A stretch of 64,000 nt of DNA. It comes from Algivirga pacifica. GTDB lineage: Bacteria; Bacteroidota; Bacteroidia; Cytophagales; Flammeovirgaceae. Of the stretch, positions 7,796 through 17,420 are shown in pieces. A program made the translations under genes and the position numbers. Below the pieces are notes generated by a model that was not told where the DNA came from, searched no databases, and saw nothing but the letters and a program-made list of their open reading frames with translations. Numbering within the stretch: the first letter of the stretch is position 1; each line of letters starts with the position of its first letter. The stretch covers positions 71,493-135,492 of the forward strand of contig NZ_BAABJX010000005.1 of the NCBI RefSeq assembly GCF_039543525.1, read 5' to 3'.

Positions 7796-8693
7796 CTTAT
7801 ATAAGGTTTAATGACGGAGTCAGCGTATCATTGATTAAGATAGTCTCAAAGCACTAAGACCACCTTTTCGTTAATAAGATGTATGAGTCTGGGGTTACCC
7901 CTATTGAGAAATGGATTTTTTTGAAAAAAAATATAGTGTTATTTATATATGAAGTTGTTAAATAAAGCGTTATTTATGAAGAGTAAAAAGGAAAGGATAA
8001 TTCTGAAAGAATTACCGCTAAGGGTTCAATAATTATTTACAAAAATATTGATATAAAATTGTCAATGCTGTTATTCGGTTTGTCAATTAAATGAAAGACG
8101 GCAAAGAGACCGTTTTTGACCAAGGTTCTATTCTTATTGAGATAAGTAAGCTACGACAACCAATTAAAAAAACATTCAAGTTGCCGTTATGGCTCAAGTG
8201 CAAGCTGTAACATGATGAACTATTTACAACACTAAGAAATTACTGAAACTAAGATTAATGATTTCTCCTGTTTAAGGAAAGGGGAGACATGACAGGGTGA
8301 TCAACACTTTAGTTTACTTGTATAAGTAAGTATCATTCAAGTGATGGTCATAGTCTATAAGTACGTTTGCGATAATTTTAACCAATAACAAACAACTTTA
8401 TTATTAATAGCTTATTAGAGGACTGAATTCTTATATCTCTTAAAATTCCTATATCTATAGAAAATATTGGAAGGTGGAGTTATTGCCAAAATTCCCATGA
8501 TGATACTATACCAAAAGAGGTATAGGGAGTGAATCGCATGCCTCATAACAAGGTAGATTATTTCAATTCCTTAAAGTAACAGCAGCAAAAGATAATATGT
8601 GGCAGTATGCACTTTTCAGAACTGTGTATCACGGTCCATATTTTTTAATAATCAATAACTGTAGTCTAACATTTAACTTTAAACTTAACACAA
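7796..8693. other. 898-base AT-rich divergent intergenic region
   Basis: Separates two genes for secreted proteins. It is AT-rich and contains no repeat array of the types seen elsewhere. A 39-codon frame (8091-8210, plus strand) lacks a recognisable ribosome binding site. The length suggests long leaders or an unrecognised small RNA, but I see no terminator. Confidence 0.4.
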
Positions 8694-9626
8694 ATGAAAA
8701 AGTATCTATTGCTTTTGGTAGGAGTAGCATGTTTCTCAACGGAAAACTTTGCTCAAGTAACTGCAAGATTATCTAATGGAAGCAGCCTTGGAGGGAACAT
8801 ATCGTATACTTCTGATGCCTACTATGGTGATAAAGGCACATACTTCGCCGATGTCAATGGTGATGGTAAAGCAGATGCGATTGTCGTAAACAATGGCGGA
8901 ATCGTAGCCAGACTATCTGATGGAAATAAGTTCGGTGGCCATGTTGTCATGAGCGACCATGGTTATTATGGTGACAGAGGTACCTACTTTGCCGATGTCA
9001 ATGGCGATGGCAAAGCGGATGCGATCGTAGTGAACAACGATAAGGTTGTGGCAAGACTATCTGATGGCAGTAAGTTTGGAGATCATGTGATTTTGAGTGA
9101 TCACGCTTACTATGGCGACAAGGGTACCTACTTTGCGGATGTCAATGGTGATGGCAAAGCAGATGCGATCGTAGTAAACAACGATAAAGTTGTAGCAAGA
9201 CTATCTGACGGCAGTAAGCTTGGTGGACACGTAATCTTAAGTGATCACGGCTATTATGGTGATAAAGGTACCTACTTTGCCGACGTTAACGGTGATGGTA
9301 AAGCAGACGGTATTGTAGTAAACAACGATAAGGTTGTGGCAAGACTATCTGACGGTAGTAAGCTTGGTGGACACGTGATCTTAAGTGATCATGCTTATTA
9401 TGCAGATAGAACGATGGCTTTCGCGGATGTGAATGGAGATGGCAAAGCAGACGGTATTGTAGTGAACAACGATAAGGTTGTAGCTAGACTATCTGACGGA
9501 AGTAAGCTAGGTGGTCATGTGATCTTAAGTAACCATGCTTACTATGGTACTAAAGGAACTATGTTCGCAGATGTAAACGGTGACGGTAAAGCAGATGGTA
9601 TCGTTGTCAACGAGTCAGCAAACTAA
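8694..9626 (+). CDS. Secreted FG-GAP/VCBS repeat protein with six 48-residue repeats
   Basis: 310 residues: a signal peptide (cleavage before QVTARLS) and then exactly six tandem repeats of 48 residues, the last one residue shorter. Each carries ADVNGDGKAD, the D-x-N-x-D-G-x-x-D calcium loop of VCBS/FG-GAP repeats, followed by (A/G)IVVNN and the start of the next repeat ARLSDG. Repeats 2-6 differ at only a few positions, and the DNA is similar too, pointing to recent duplication. Six to seven such blades could close a beta-propeller, or the protein could be a surface or matrix component; there is no T9SS domain or anchor. Two hairpins with a terminator follow. Confidence 0.85.
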   Translation: MKKYLLLLVGVACFSTENFAQVTARLSNGSSLGGNISYTSDAYYGDKGTYFADVNGDGKADAIVVNNGGIVARLSDGNKFGGHVVMSDHGYYGDRGTYFADVNGDGKADAIVVNNDKVVARLSDGSKFGDHVILSDHAYYGDKGTYFADVNGDGKADAIVVNNDKVVARLSDGSKLGGHVILSDHGYYGDKGTYFADVNGDGKADGIVVNNDKVVARLSDGSKLGGHVILSDHAYYADRTMAFADVNGDGKADGIVVNNDKVVARLSDGSKLGGHVILSNHAYYGTKGTMFADVNGDGKADGIVVNESAN

Positions 9627-9649
9627 GATTATTTCATTGATTTCTTTCT

Positions 9650-9673
9650 ACGACCTATAATGTATAGGTCGTA
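9650..9673. repeat. Small palindrome after VCBS gene
   Basis: Arms ACGACCTATA and TATAGGTCGT around a three-base loop, 24 bases after the stop codon; no T-run. Confidence 0.6.
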
Positions 9674-9689
9674 GTTAGCTACAATTAAT

Positions 9690-9728
9690 AAAGCCGTATT
9701 TCTTTGAGGAGAAATACGGCTTTATTGT
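9690..9728. terminator. Intrinsic terminator after VCBS gene
   Basis: A 13-bp stem AAGCCGTATTTCT / AGAAATACGGCTT with a six-base loop followed by a T-rich stretch. The A-rich left flank would also allow function on the minus strand. Confidence 0.85.
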
Positions 9729-9756
9729 TATTGTGGTAGGGGAGCAATATTTTCGG

Positions 9757-9822
9757 AAGGATAAAGGAGTAAGGATAAAGGAAGATATTTTTACGAATTT
9801 AATCCTTCTTCCTTTATCCGTC
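9757..9822. repeat. Heptad-phased hairpin (AAGGATA type)
   Basis: Units AAGGATA, AAGGAGT, AAGGATA, AAGGAAG, then an AT spacer, then ATCCTTC, TTCCTTT, ATCCGTC. The two arms complement each other. It lies between convergent gene ends and stops 12 bases before the UMF1 gene stop codon. Confidence 0.7.
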
Positions 9823-9833
9823 AACTGTTTTCA

Positions 9834-11153
9834 CTAGGCTTCTGCAGTGACTTTCTTATGACGAACACCCGTTTTAGGCATTCTAAAGAAGAACATCAAT
9901 AACAAGCCAATGATAAATAATCCACCAAGAGCTAGAACAGAGTAGCGCATATTTCCTGTTAGTTGCTCTATGAATCCATAAGCAAAAGTACCAATAACGA
10001 TGGATAGCTTCTCTGCTACATCGTAAAAGCTGAAATAAGAGGTAGTATCAGGAGATCCTTCAGGGATAAGCTTGGAGAAGGTAGAGCGTGACAGCGATTG
10101 TATTCCTCCCATTACGAGACCAACACTCATACCTACGATATAAAATTGTAGTTGGTCCTGCACAAAGTAAGCAGAAACACATAGAGCGATCCAGATCAGA
10201 ATCATGCTGATAAGTGCGGCTTTATTAGAGGTCTTTTTGGAAACAAAGGCAAATAATGCCGCTCCTCCAATAGCAACCACTTGTAATAGGATAATTAGAC
10301 CGATTAGCCCGGCAGAGTCCATTTTTAGTTCTTTTTCACCAAAACTGGCAGCTAATAAGATGACGGTTTGTACACCCATGCTATAAAAGAAGAAGGAAGC
10401 CAGGAAAATACGTATATAAGGCTTGTCTTTAGCATCTCTCCATACCTTGTGAATTTCCTTATATCCTTTGCGAAATAATTTATGTACAGGAGAAGGGTCC
10501 TTTTCATGTTGTTCATTGGGTAGATGTGCAAAGGTGTATTGAGAGAAGCCAAACCACCATACGCCCACACTTAAGAAGGCTATACGAGAAGGAAGCGTAT
10601 CACTTTCGATACCAAACCAGTCTTTTTTCAGAATGAGGATTAAACTAACAACCAGATGGATGACACTGCCAATATAGCCTAAGGCAAAGCCACGTGCTGA
10701 TACGACATCGTATCGGTCTTCGGTGACAATCTCGGGAAGGTAAGCATTGTAGAATACGAGTGAGCCAGAGAAGCCTATGCTCGCTAACATGCTAAATAGG
10801 ATACCCCATTCCACATTTTCTCCAGTAAAAAAGAATAGGGCAGTGCAGGAAAAGGATCCGAGGTAAACGAAAAATTTTAATAACTGCTTTTTGTACCCTC
10901 CAGCATCTGCAATACCAGATAATAGAGGGGATAACCCCGCAATCAATAAGAAAGAAAACGAAAGGGCATAAGCCAATAATACCGTGTTTTCTATTTCAAT
11001 ACCAAAAAATGGTACTATTCCCTCTTTAAAAAGCTTACCAGTGGTAGCGGTATAAAAAATGGGAAAGATTGCAGTGGAAATTGCTAAAGAATATACAGAG
11101 TTGGCCCAGTCATACATGCACCAGGCATTTACCACTTGTTTGTCGTTTTTCAT
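9834..11153 (-). CDS. MFS transporter, UMF1 / Atg22-like family
   Basis: 439 residues with about twelve hydrophobic helices. The start KQVVNAWCMYDWANSVYSLAI and the loop SGIADAGGYKKQLL followed by VFYNAYLPEI(V)TEDRYDVVSARGFALGYIGS are diagnostic of the UMF1 (Atg22-like, PF11700) branch of the major facilitator superfamily. Bacterial members are inner-membrane permeases of unproven substrate; yeast Atg22 exports amino acids from the vacuole. It is 100 bases downstream of, and on the same strand as, the ECF sigma factor gene, so readthrough transcription is possible. Confidence 0.88.
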   Translation of the reverse strand: MKNDKQVVNAWCMYDWANSVYSLAISTAIFPIFYTATTGKLFKEGIVPFFGIEIENTVLLAYALSFSFLLIAGLSPLLSGIADAGGYKKQLLKFFVYLGSFSCTALFFFTGENVEWGILFSMLASIGFSGSLVFYNAYLPEIVTEDRYDVVSARGFALGYIGSVIHLVVSLILILKKDWFGIESDTLPSRIAFLSVGVWWFGFSQYTFAHLPNEQHEKDPSPVHKLFRKGYKEIHKVWRDAKDKPYIRIFLASFFFYSMGVQTVILLAASFGEKELKMDSAGLIGLIILLQVVAIGGAALFAFVSKKTSNKAALISMILIWIALCVSAYFVQDQLQFYIVGMSVGLVMGGIQSLSRSTFSKLIPEGSPDTTSYFSFYDVAEKLSIVIGTFAYGFIEQLTGNMRYSVLALGGLFIIGLLLMFFFRMPKTGVRHKKVTAEA

Positions 11154-11254
11154 GATCGTTTAGTCAAATAAGTTTCTTTTCAGAAAGCATAGTTTCTTTC
11201 GCAAAGTATATATAATTATACATACTCTGTTTACTAACGATCATTTTTTAAAAA

Positions 11255-11821
11255 TCACATAACAGGTTCCCCATGTTTTCGCATTGTAGCAACGGCTTTA
11301 TAGATCAGGTTTCTGAGCGATTGATACTTAATGCCAGTAATGGCACCGATCTCTTCATAGCTTTTACCTTCATAAAACTTAAGCTGTACAACCTCACGTT
11401 GACGGTTGCTTAGGGTAGAAAGGCTATTTTCCAACCAATACTGTTTGGCACGTTCATCCTCTTTCTGTATGATTTGCTCTTCGTCAGAAAGCTCTATTTC
11501 TGTCGTATTCCAGTCCCATTCCCCTACGTGTTGGTGTTTCTGTTGCTCTTTGACGCATTTGATCAAATTATTTCTCAGGGCACGGAAGAGGTAGGCCTGA
11601 ATGGAGCGGATATCTTGCAAGTGATCCCTATTCTCCCAAAGACGAGCAAACAGATCTTGAATAGCATCCTGTGTGAGGGATTCGTCTTGAGTGATCTTGA
11701 TGCCGTAAGCCTTCATCGGCGCATAATACTCCTGGAATACTTCGGAGAGCATTCCTCCCTGAGCGTGCTCGGTAGCTTCTTGGCGACCAAGCAGATGATA
11801 CATAGTCATAACAGTAAACAT
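11255..11821 (-). CDS. ECF-type sigma-70 factor
   Basis: 188 residues. Region 2 is in FQEYYAPMKAYGIKITQDESLTQDAIQDLFARLWENR and the region 2.4-like IRSIQAYLFRALRNNLIK; region 4 is LSNRQREVVQLKFYEGKSYEEIGAITGIKYQSLRNLIYKAV. This is the layout of the Bacteroidota ECF factors that work with FecR-like anti-sigma proteins and TonB receptors. No anti-sigma gene is adjacent, so it is an orphan here. Met codons at residues 1, 5 and 7 are alternatives for the start. It directs RNA polymerase to an unknown regulon. Confidence 0.88.
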   Translation of the reverse strand: MFTVMTMYHLLGRQEATEHAQGGMLSEVFQEYYAPMKAYGIKITQDESLTQDAIQDLFARLWENRDHLQDIRSIQAYLFRALRNNLIKCVKEQQKHQHVGEWDWNTTEIELSDEEQIIQKEDERAKQYWLENSLSTLSNRQREVVQLKFYEGKSYEEIGAITGIKYQSLRNLIYKAVATMRKHGEPVM

Positions 11822-12094
11822 TTAGGTTGGTAATGGAAAACCCTGTATAGTTGTTCTTTACACACCCTAAACATATCGCCTTTCGAGGGGTACTCTATCC
11901 CCGAAAAACAGGATACAAAAAAATCACGTTTTATTTATACTCTTACTCATAGTTACAAGGTAGTCGAAAATTAATCATTCTACATGACCCTAAATTCCCC
12001 GTATTCTGACTATTTATCCCTTTTTCCCTCCTATACTTTCCTGTGAATTCCTTACCTTCGATTTTTATAATACTAACTTAAAAAAGCACAGCAT

Positions 12095-13756
12095 ATGAAA
12101 GTATCTCAATTGATTTTAGCCGCAGCAGCCTCTGGTTTGCTGATGACTTCGGCTTGTAATAAAACAGATCAAAAAGCAGACGATAAAACGATGGAGCAAA
12201 ATGAACCTATGAGTAAAGGAGAGGCTTTAATGTCAAGCTATACGCCTTTTACATTGACCGCTGATCTTTCGAACTTATCTGAGAAGCAGCAACAATTGGT
12301 GGCTCACTTGATTGATGCAGCCCAAATTATGGATCAACTGTTCTGGAAACAGGCATATCCTGGAGATAAGGAGGCTTTATTGGGAGCACAAACTGATCCG
12401 GCTTTAAAACAATATATTCAGGTTAATTATGGTCCTTGGGATCGTTTGAATGATAACCAACCATTTATCGATGGAGTAGGAGAAAAACCAAAGACAGCCA
12501 ATTTCTATCCTACAGATATGACACAAGAGGAGTTTGATAACTTATCTGGGGAGGAGAAAAAGAGTCTTTACACTTTGATTAGAAGAGAAGGTAAGAATCT
12601 TAAAGTGGTTCCTTACAGCGAAGCATACAAAGAAGAGTTGACGCAAGCAGCAGAGCTATTGAGAAAAGCAGCAGCCTTGGCAGAAGACGAAGGCTTCAAG
12701 AAATACCTGACACTAAGAGCAGACGCTTTATTGTCCAATGAGTACTATGAATCGGATGTTGCATGGATGGAGATGAAGGATAATGAGATCGATGTCGTGA
12801 TCGGTCCAATTGAAAACTATGAGGATAAGTTGTATGGGTATAAGGCAGCTTTTGAGGGGTATGTATTGATCAAGGACATGAAATGGTCTAAGAAACTGGA
12901 GAAATTTGCCCAGTTCTTACCTGAGTTACAAGAGGGATTGCCTGTTGAGGATAAGTATAAGCAAGAAAAGCCAGGTACGAATTCTCAGCTGAATGCTTAC
13001 GATGTGGTGTACTATGCGGGTGATTGCAATGCAGCCTCTAAAACCATTGCCATTAACCTACCGAATGACGAGCGTGTACAGTTAAAATATGGCTCAAGAA
13101 GATTACAGTTGAAAAATGCAATGCGTGCGAAGTTCGATAAGATTTTGGTACCTATCGCTAAGGAGTTGATTGACAAGTCACAGCAACAAAATGTCACATT
13201 TGATGCCTTCTTTGCGAACACAATGTTCCATGAGGTAGCACACGGGTTGGGAATCAAAAATACGATTAACGGAAAAGGAACTGTACGTAATGCACTTCAG
13301 GCACATTACTCTGCATTAGAAGAAGGAAAGGCTGATATTCTTGGCTTGTATATGGTGCAGCAGCTACATAAGAAAGGAGAGATTGAAGGTGATATGAAAG
13401 ACTATTACACGACTTTCCTGGCGGGTATCTTCCGTTCGGTACGTTTTGGAGCAGCTTCTGCTCACGGAGTAGCGAATATGATTCGTTTCAACTTCTTTAA
13501 AGAGTACGGAGCTTTTGAAAAAACAGAGAAGGGAGCCTATAAGGTGAACTATGATAAGATGGAGGAAGCAATGAACGCTCTTTCTCAGAAAATTCTTCAA
13601 CTGCAAGGAGAAGGAGACTTTGAAGGTACATCTCAATTGGTAAAAGAGATGGGGATGATTTCCAATGATCTTCAAAAAGATCTGAACCGATTGGAGGAAG
13701 CAGGTATACCCGTTGACGTTATATTCAATCAAGGTAAAGAAGTAATGGGCTTGTAA
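12095..13756 (+). CDS. Dipeptidyl-peptidase III-like (M49-type) lipoprotein
   Basis: 553 residues. Lipoprotein signal with Cys in LLMTSACNKT. The catalytic part contains YDVVYYAGDCNAASKTIAIN, the zinc motif HEVAH (H379, E380, H383) and the second zinc-ligand region ALEEGKADILG (E409/E410). True DPP III has the longer HEXXGH hexapeptide; the HEXXH pentapeptide with this GDCNA block is typical of the branch related to the plant Nudix-3/DPP III proteins and annotated as dipeptidyl-peptidase 3 family in Bacteroidota. It probably cleaves oligopeptides on the periplasmic side of a membrane. Monocistronic by spacing; a heptamer hairpin follows. Confidence 0.83.
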   Translation: MKVSQLILAAAASGLLMTSACNKTDQKADDKTMEQNEPMSKGEALMSSYTPFTLTADLSNLSEKQQQLVAHLIDAAQIMDQLFWKQAYPGDKEALLGAQTDPALKQYIQVNYGPWDRLNDNQPFIDGVGEKPKTANFYPTDMTQEEFDNLSGEEKKSLYTLIRREGKNLKVVPYSEAYKEELTQAAELLRKAAALAEDEGFKKYLTLRADALLSNEYYESDVAWMEMKDNEIDVVIGPIENYEDKLYGYKAAFEGYVLIKDMKWSKKLEKFAQFLPELQEGLPVEDKYKQEKPGTNSQLNAYDVVYYAGDCNAASKTIAINLPNDERVQLKYGSRRLQLKNAMRAKFDKILVPIAKELIDKSQQQNVTFDAFFANTMFHEVAHGLGIKNTINGKGTVRNALQAHYSALEEGKADILGLYMVQQLHKKGEIEGDMKDYYTTFLAGIFRSVRFGAASAHGVANMIRFNFFKEYGAFEKTEKGAYKVNYDKMEEAMNALSQKILQLQGEGDFEGTSQLVKEMGMISNDLQKDLNRLEEAGIPVDVIFNQGKEVMGL

Positions 13757-13787
13757 TTTTTCCTTGCAAAAACAACCTCTTAATTGT

Positions 13788-13885
13788 AGGATGAAGGAAT
13801 CTATACCCTGAAAAGATGTATTTTCCTTCATCCTTCATCCTTCATCCTTCATCCTTCATCCTTCATCCTTCATCCTTCATCCTTC
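13788..13885. repeat. Heptad hairpin plus (CCTTCAT)n array
   Basis: A single left arm AGGATGAAGGAA (13788-13799) faces a run of eight perfect CCTTCAT units from 13825, ending with a partial ninth. Only the first units can pair with the left arm; the rest form a one-sided tail. Confidence 0.9.
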
Positions 13886-13995
13886 CACTTCTTTTTCAAC
13901 TGAGAGATAACCATTTTTTGTTAATTAACAGAAATGGTACAATTAGGACAAAGAGTATTATAATTTAATTATATTCTTTAGTCTATATGATTTAG

Positions 13996-14029
13996 TTTTA
14001 AAAAAATCATAAAAAATATCATAAATTTG
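13996..14029 (+). promoter_or_regulatory. Bacteroidota-type promoter for lipoprotein/DUF5723 pair
   Basis: A perfect -7 element TAAATTTG (14022-14029) with a T-rich -33-like element about 22 bases upstream. It precedes the ATG at 14120 by about 90 bases. Confidence 0.5.
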
Positions 14030-14119
14030 GCCAGTAAACTCACGTGGCTTTAAACACTAAATTAAAGAAAACGAATGTTTAAGCATTACGAATTCTAACT
14101 TATACTTTTGTTATTGACT

Positions 14120-15922
14120 ATGAGCAGAACTAAAACTAAGATCGCATTGGGGCTGAGCTTAATGCTGGCATCCTCATGTGCATTGATTAATGAAGAAGTA
14201 GTAATAGATAAGGATAATCTGGTGAAAGCACCCAATGATTTTCAAGCGGGGTTGCCTTTGCTGGATGGTATTATAAATATAGACGACTTTATCTCAGCAG
14301 GAGAAGGGTTGACAGTAGGTACAGATGATATCTATACTTTTGAGGAAACATCTTCGATGTCTTTATCCAATTTGGATGATGTAGCACAAGGGATGGGATT
14401 AGATTCCTTTGATGAGTTAGTCAATCTGGATTTCTCGGATTTAGCTATTTTTGATGAGATGGTGACCTATGAGGATATCGTTATGCAAATCAAGCCAGAT
14501 CTAGAGGTTACTTTTCTTCCAAGTGGAGCAGCAAGTAATAATATTTCTGTAGTGATAGATCCTTATTTGCCAGAGAATATTGACCCATTTAATCCGCCAT
14601 CATTTGATAATCCAGCAGCCTTTGAGTTTGAGGTGCCGTTGGCAGTGACTGAAAATTTGGTCTATGACTTGGGTATTGGATTAATAGACTTTACACAGGG
14701 AGGTATGTCAGTAGTGTTGGACGTACACAATGCTGATCTTTTTGAGGCAACAGTAAAGATCAATAATCTAAGATCAGAAGATGAAGCAGAGGTAGAAGAA
14801 GTGATTGCTCCCAAGGAGAAAATAAGTAATACGAAGGTAAGATATACAATACCTTTGAGTGGAAAGGTTTTCGACTTAGTGACAACAGGGGCTTCTTACC
14901 CTAAAGAACTGTTACCTAAGTTGACAATTACGGGAGCCACTACTCCTTATATGATTTCAGGGTTGGAATTAGCTCCTGAAAAAGAAATCTCTACGGTAAA
15001 GGTATTATTTAATCAGGATGCTGATATCAGTATCGATATTCCAGAGACTACGCAGGATTTTGCCTTGGATCTAGGCGCTATGGAAGGAGCAAGTATTACA
15101 TTTAATCCAAACAATGAGGACTTAAAGATTGGAATGGACTTCCATAGTTCGTATGGAATTGATGTTTCTTTTGCTCCTAGTCTTAAAGCAACATTTAGCG
15201 ATAATAGCGTTGAGACAATCTTCTTACAGCAAGAAAATGACTTGGGAGCTACAGAGAAGATTGAAGAAAGTGCCGTTATTAAAGGTGCAATGGAGGATGG
15301 TGCAATGGCAACGACTTCTGTGAGTATCTATGAGGTGGCTAATTTGTTGAATATCTCTCCTGAAAAGAAAATTTCTTCATTGGCATTAGGAGGTCAGATG
15401 AAGTTGATCAGTGCTGGGAAAGACTTATTAGCTGCAGGAACTGAGATTACGTTGGAAGTAGGTGATGAAGCGACAATGGAGCTGGCTGCAATCATCCCGA
15501 TTGATGCTCGATTAGACGGGCTTACTTCTGAAATCGCCTTGGAAGATGGTTTTGCGTTGGATCAGAATATTAATGAAGAAAGTGAAGTGACCATGTCTAT
15601 TGAGAGTAAGAGTGAGATTGCTCTTGATCTAGGAATGACCTTTGAAGTACAGACAGAAGAAGGAATACAAGTATATAGTCTAAATGAAGGTAAAGCAGTG
15701 ATCGTAGGGGGAAGACCTACGGGGTATATGACTTCCTTTAAGTTGACCGCAGAAGAAATCAATGCGCTATTGAACAATCAGGGATTGACTGTAAAACTGA
15801 CAGCTGAGTCATCTGATTTGGATGAGGATGGCATCAAGGAGTTTACCCAATTGAAAAAGGGAAGTTCCATTGAGCTGAAAGGCGGTATTTTGCTGCATGT
15901 GAAAAATGGAAGCAACGAGTAG
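14120..15922 (+). CDS. Large unknown lipoprotein, partner of a DUF5723 barrel
   Basis: 600 residues from ATG 14120; a TTG at 14108 is in frame but less likely, since the signal peptide TKTKIALGLSLMLASSC starts right after 14120. The mature protein is acidic, almost free of cysteine, and rich in beta-strand patterns with repeated motifs of the kind LEVTFLP, ISVVIDPYL, ISIDIPETTQDFALDLG, MELAAIIPIDARLDGL. This looks like repeated beta-sandwich or lipid-binding-type sheets. I do not recognise a family. It is followed after 37 bases by the DUF5723 gene, so the two probably form an envelope pair, one lipid-anchored and one barrel. Confidence 0.75.
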   Translation: MSRTKTKIALGLSLMLASSCALINEEVVIDKDNLVKAPNDFQAGLPLLDGIINIDDFISAGEGLTVGTDDIYTFEETSSMSLSNLDDVAQGMGLDSFDELVNLDFSDLAIFDEMVTYEDIVMQIKPDLEVTFLPSGAASNNISVVIDPYLPENIDPFNPPSFDNPAAFEFEVPLAVTENLVYDLGIGLIDFTQGGMSVVLDVHNADLFEATVKINNLRSEDEAEVEEVIAPKEKISNTKVRYTIPLSGKVFDLVTTGASYPKELLPKLTITGATTPYMISGLELAPEKEISTVKVLFNQDADISIDIPETTQDFALDLGAMEGASITFNPNNEDLKIGMDFHSSYGIDVSFAPSLKATFSDNSVETIFLQQENDLGATEKIEESAVIKGAMEDGAMATTSVSIYEVANLLNISPEKKISSLALGGQMKLISAGKDLLAAGTEITLEVGDEATMELAAIIPIDARLDGLTSEIALEDGFALDQNINEESEVTMSIESKSEIALDLGMTFEVQTEEGIQVYSLNEGKAVIVGGRPTGYMTSFKLTAEEINALLNNQGLTVKLTAESSDLDEDGIKEFTQLKKGSSIELKGGILLHVKNGSNE

Positions 15923-15959
15923 TAATCACTGACATTATTAAGACTATAGAAACAATATC

Positions 15960-17357
15960 ATGAAAACATATATTCTTAGAAGCCTGACACTTTCTTTGAT
16001 GTTTTCCCTGGCAACTTTTACGGCATGGGGACAGGACATCTATTTCTTCAATGACTCTCACCACCAATCGCTTCATTTGAATCCTGCGAAGCGTTTGAAC
16101 CATCGCTTTAATCTGGTGCTTCCTGCAGGTTATATGAGTACCAATGTGTATGGAAGTCATTCGTTTAATCAGATTTTCTCTGAAAACACTGAAACAGGAA
16201 AATATCAGATCGATTTGGATCAATTGTATGAGCAATCTACTGATGGTGCTTTTTCAGAGGTAGATTTTAGCTTTGAACTATTTGGTGCTTATTATAAGTC
16301 GGATAAGTATACGGCATTCTTATCGGTAAGAGAGAAGGTCTTCTCAGAAGTGGGTACTTCTCCAGAGTTGCTTGAGTTTATGGCAAAGGGACCTGCATCT
16401 AAGACGGACTATACATGGAACCTAGCTCCTGTTTTTGATCTTCAATACCTTAGAGAGGTGAAAATTGGAGGTTCTTATAAGGTCAATGACCGATTGAATA
16501 TCGGTGGTGCGATTAACTATCAGCAAGGAGTACAATCGTTCAAGATTCAGGAAGAAGGAAACATTTCCGTGACACAAGGTGGTGCACCTAACTATCCAAT
16601 CACTACATCTTCAGATTTAATTATTCTGACGACAACTTCTCTGGGAGATTTCGATACAGAAAACAATACGTACGAACTGGTAGAGAGCGATGAGATTATT
16701 AGTCAAGCAATTAGTCCTTCGAACAAAGGGTTTACCATTGATCTGGGAGCTACCTTTAAGCTAACAGACAAAATTAACTTGGAGACAAGTATCTTGAACC
16801 TGGGTACTGGTGTGGTTTGGAAAAACGATATTACAGGATATAAAGTAACTTTGGATAATGTAAGCTTTGAAGGTCTTGATCCAGCAGAACTGCAAGGAGA
16901 TAATGCTGATTCTGAAAGTAGTACTTCTTTTGCTTCTGATAGTTTACTCTCTTATGAGAATATATCAGAAGGCGTAGAAGCGTATTATATTGGTCAACCT
17001 ACGGTATGGAATATTGGAGGTAGCTATGAGCTATACAAGAACCTGACAGCAGGTGTGTTATTGACCAATAAATTCTATAATGATCGAGTGAATACTGGAT
17101 TGGGAATTTACATTGATCAGGGTTTAGGTGATTTCCTAAATGTAGGCTTGGGATATAAAATCGATAGCTTTGGTAGCCAATTAGGCGCTTCTCTGGCATT
17201 GGGATTCCCTGGCTTCAAGTTGTATATGTCAGCTGATAATGCATTCGGCCCGATGATTGGTGGAGGTCTGGGTACCAAACGCTTGAATGTCAATACGGGT
17301 ATGGCTATTCAAATAGGAAGAAGCAAAGAGCAACGCTATCCTGCCAAACTGAAATAA
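15960..17357 (+). CDS. DUF5723-type outer-membrane beta-barrel protein
   Basis: 465 residues with a signal peptide ending FTAWG before QDIYF. The mature N-terminus reads NDSHHQSLHLNPAKRLNHRF, close to the typical start of DUF5723 proteins in which an N-P-A motif follows the signal peptide. The remainder alternates strands and turns (FELFGAYYKSDKYTAFLSVREK, LNIGGAINYQQG, TAGVLLTNKFYNDR, NVGLGYKIDSFGSQLGAS), as in a 12-16 strand barrel. Function is unknown. It lies 37 bases after the lipoprotein gene and ends in a strong terminator. Confidence 0.78.
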   Translation: MKTYILRSLTLSLMFSLATFTAWGQDIYFFNDSHHQSLHLNPAKRLNHRFNLVLPAGYMSTNVYGSHSFNQIFSENTETGKYQIDLDQLYEQSTDGAFSEVDFSFELFGAYYKSDKYTAFLSVREKVFSEVGTSPELLEFMAKGPASKTDYTWNLAPVFDLQYLREVKIGGSYKVNDRLNIGGAINYQQGVQSFKIQEEGNISVTQGGAPNYPITTSSDLIILTTTSLGDFDTENNTYELVESDEIISQAISPSNKGFTIDLGATFKLTDKINLETSILNLGTGVVWKNDITGYKVTLDNVSFEGLDPAELQGDNADSESSTSFASDSLLSYENISEGVEAYYIGQPTVWNIGGSYELYKNLTAGVLLTNKFYNDRVNTGLGIYIDQGLGDFLNVGLGYKIDSFGSQLGASLALGFPGFKLYMSADNAFGPMIGGGLGTKRLNVNTGMAIQIGRSKEQRYPAKLK

Positions 17358-17381
17358 GGTATAGGAAGTCAGTTGAATCAT

Positions 17382-17420
17382 GAAAGCGCAGTGTGCCTTG
17401 GCATATTGCGCTTTCTTTTT
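17382..17420. terminator. Bidirectional intrinsic terminator
   Basis: Sixteen-base arms starting GAAAGCGCA and ending TTGCGCTTTC, with two G-T pairs and a two-base loop, then T5. It serves the DUF5723 gene; its T-run touches the stop codon of the convergent kinase gene. Confidence 0.85.

Noticed and set aside
8091..8210. 39-codon frame (MKDGKETVFDQ...)
   Set aside because: No recognisable ribosome binding site, no composition typical of a protein and no context; left as part of the gap.
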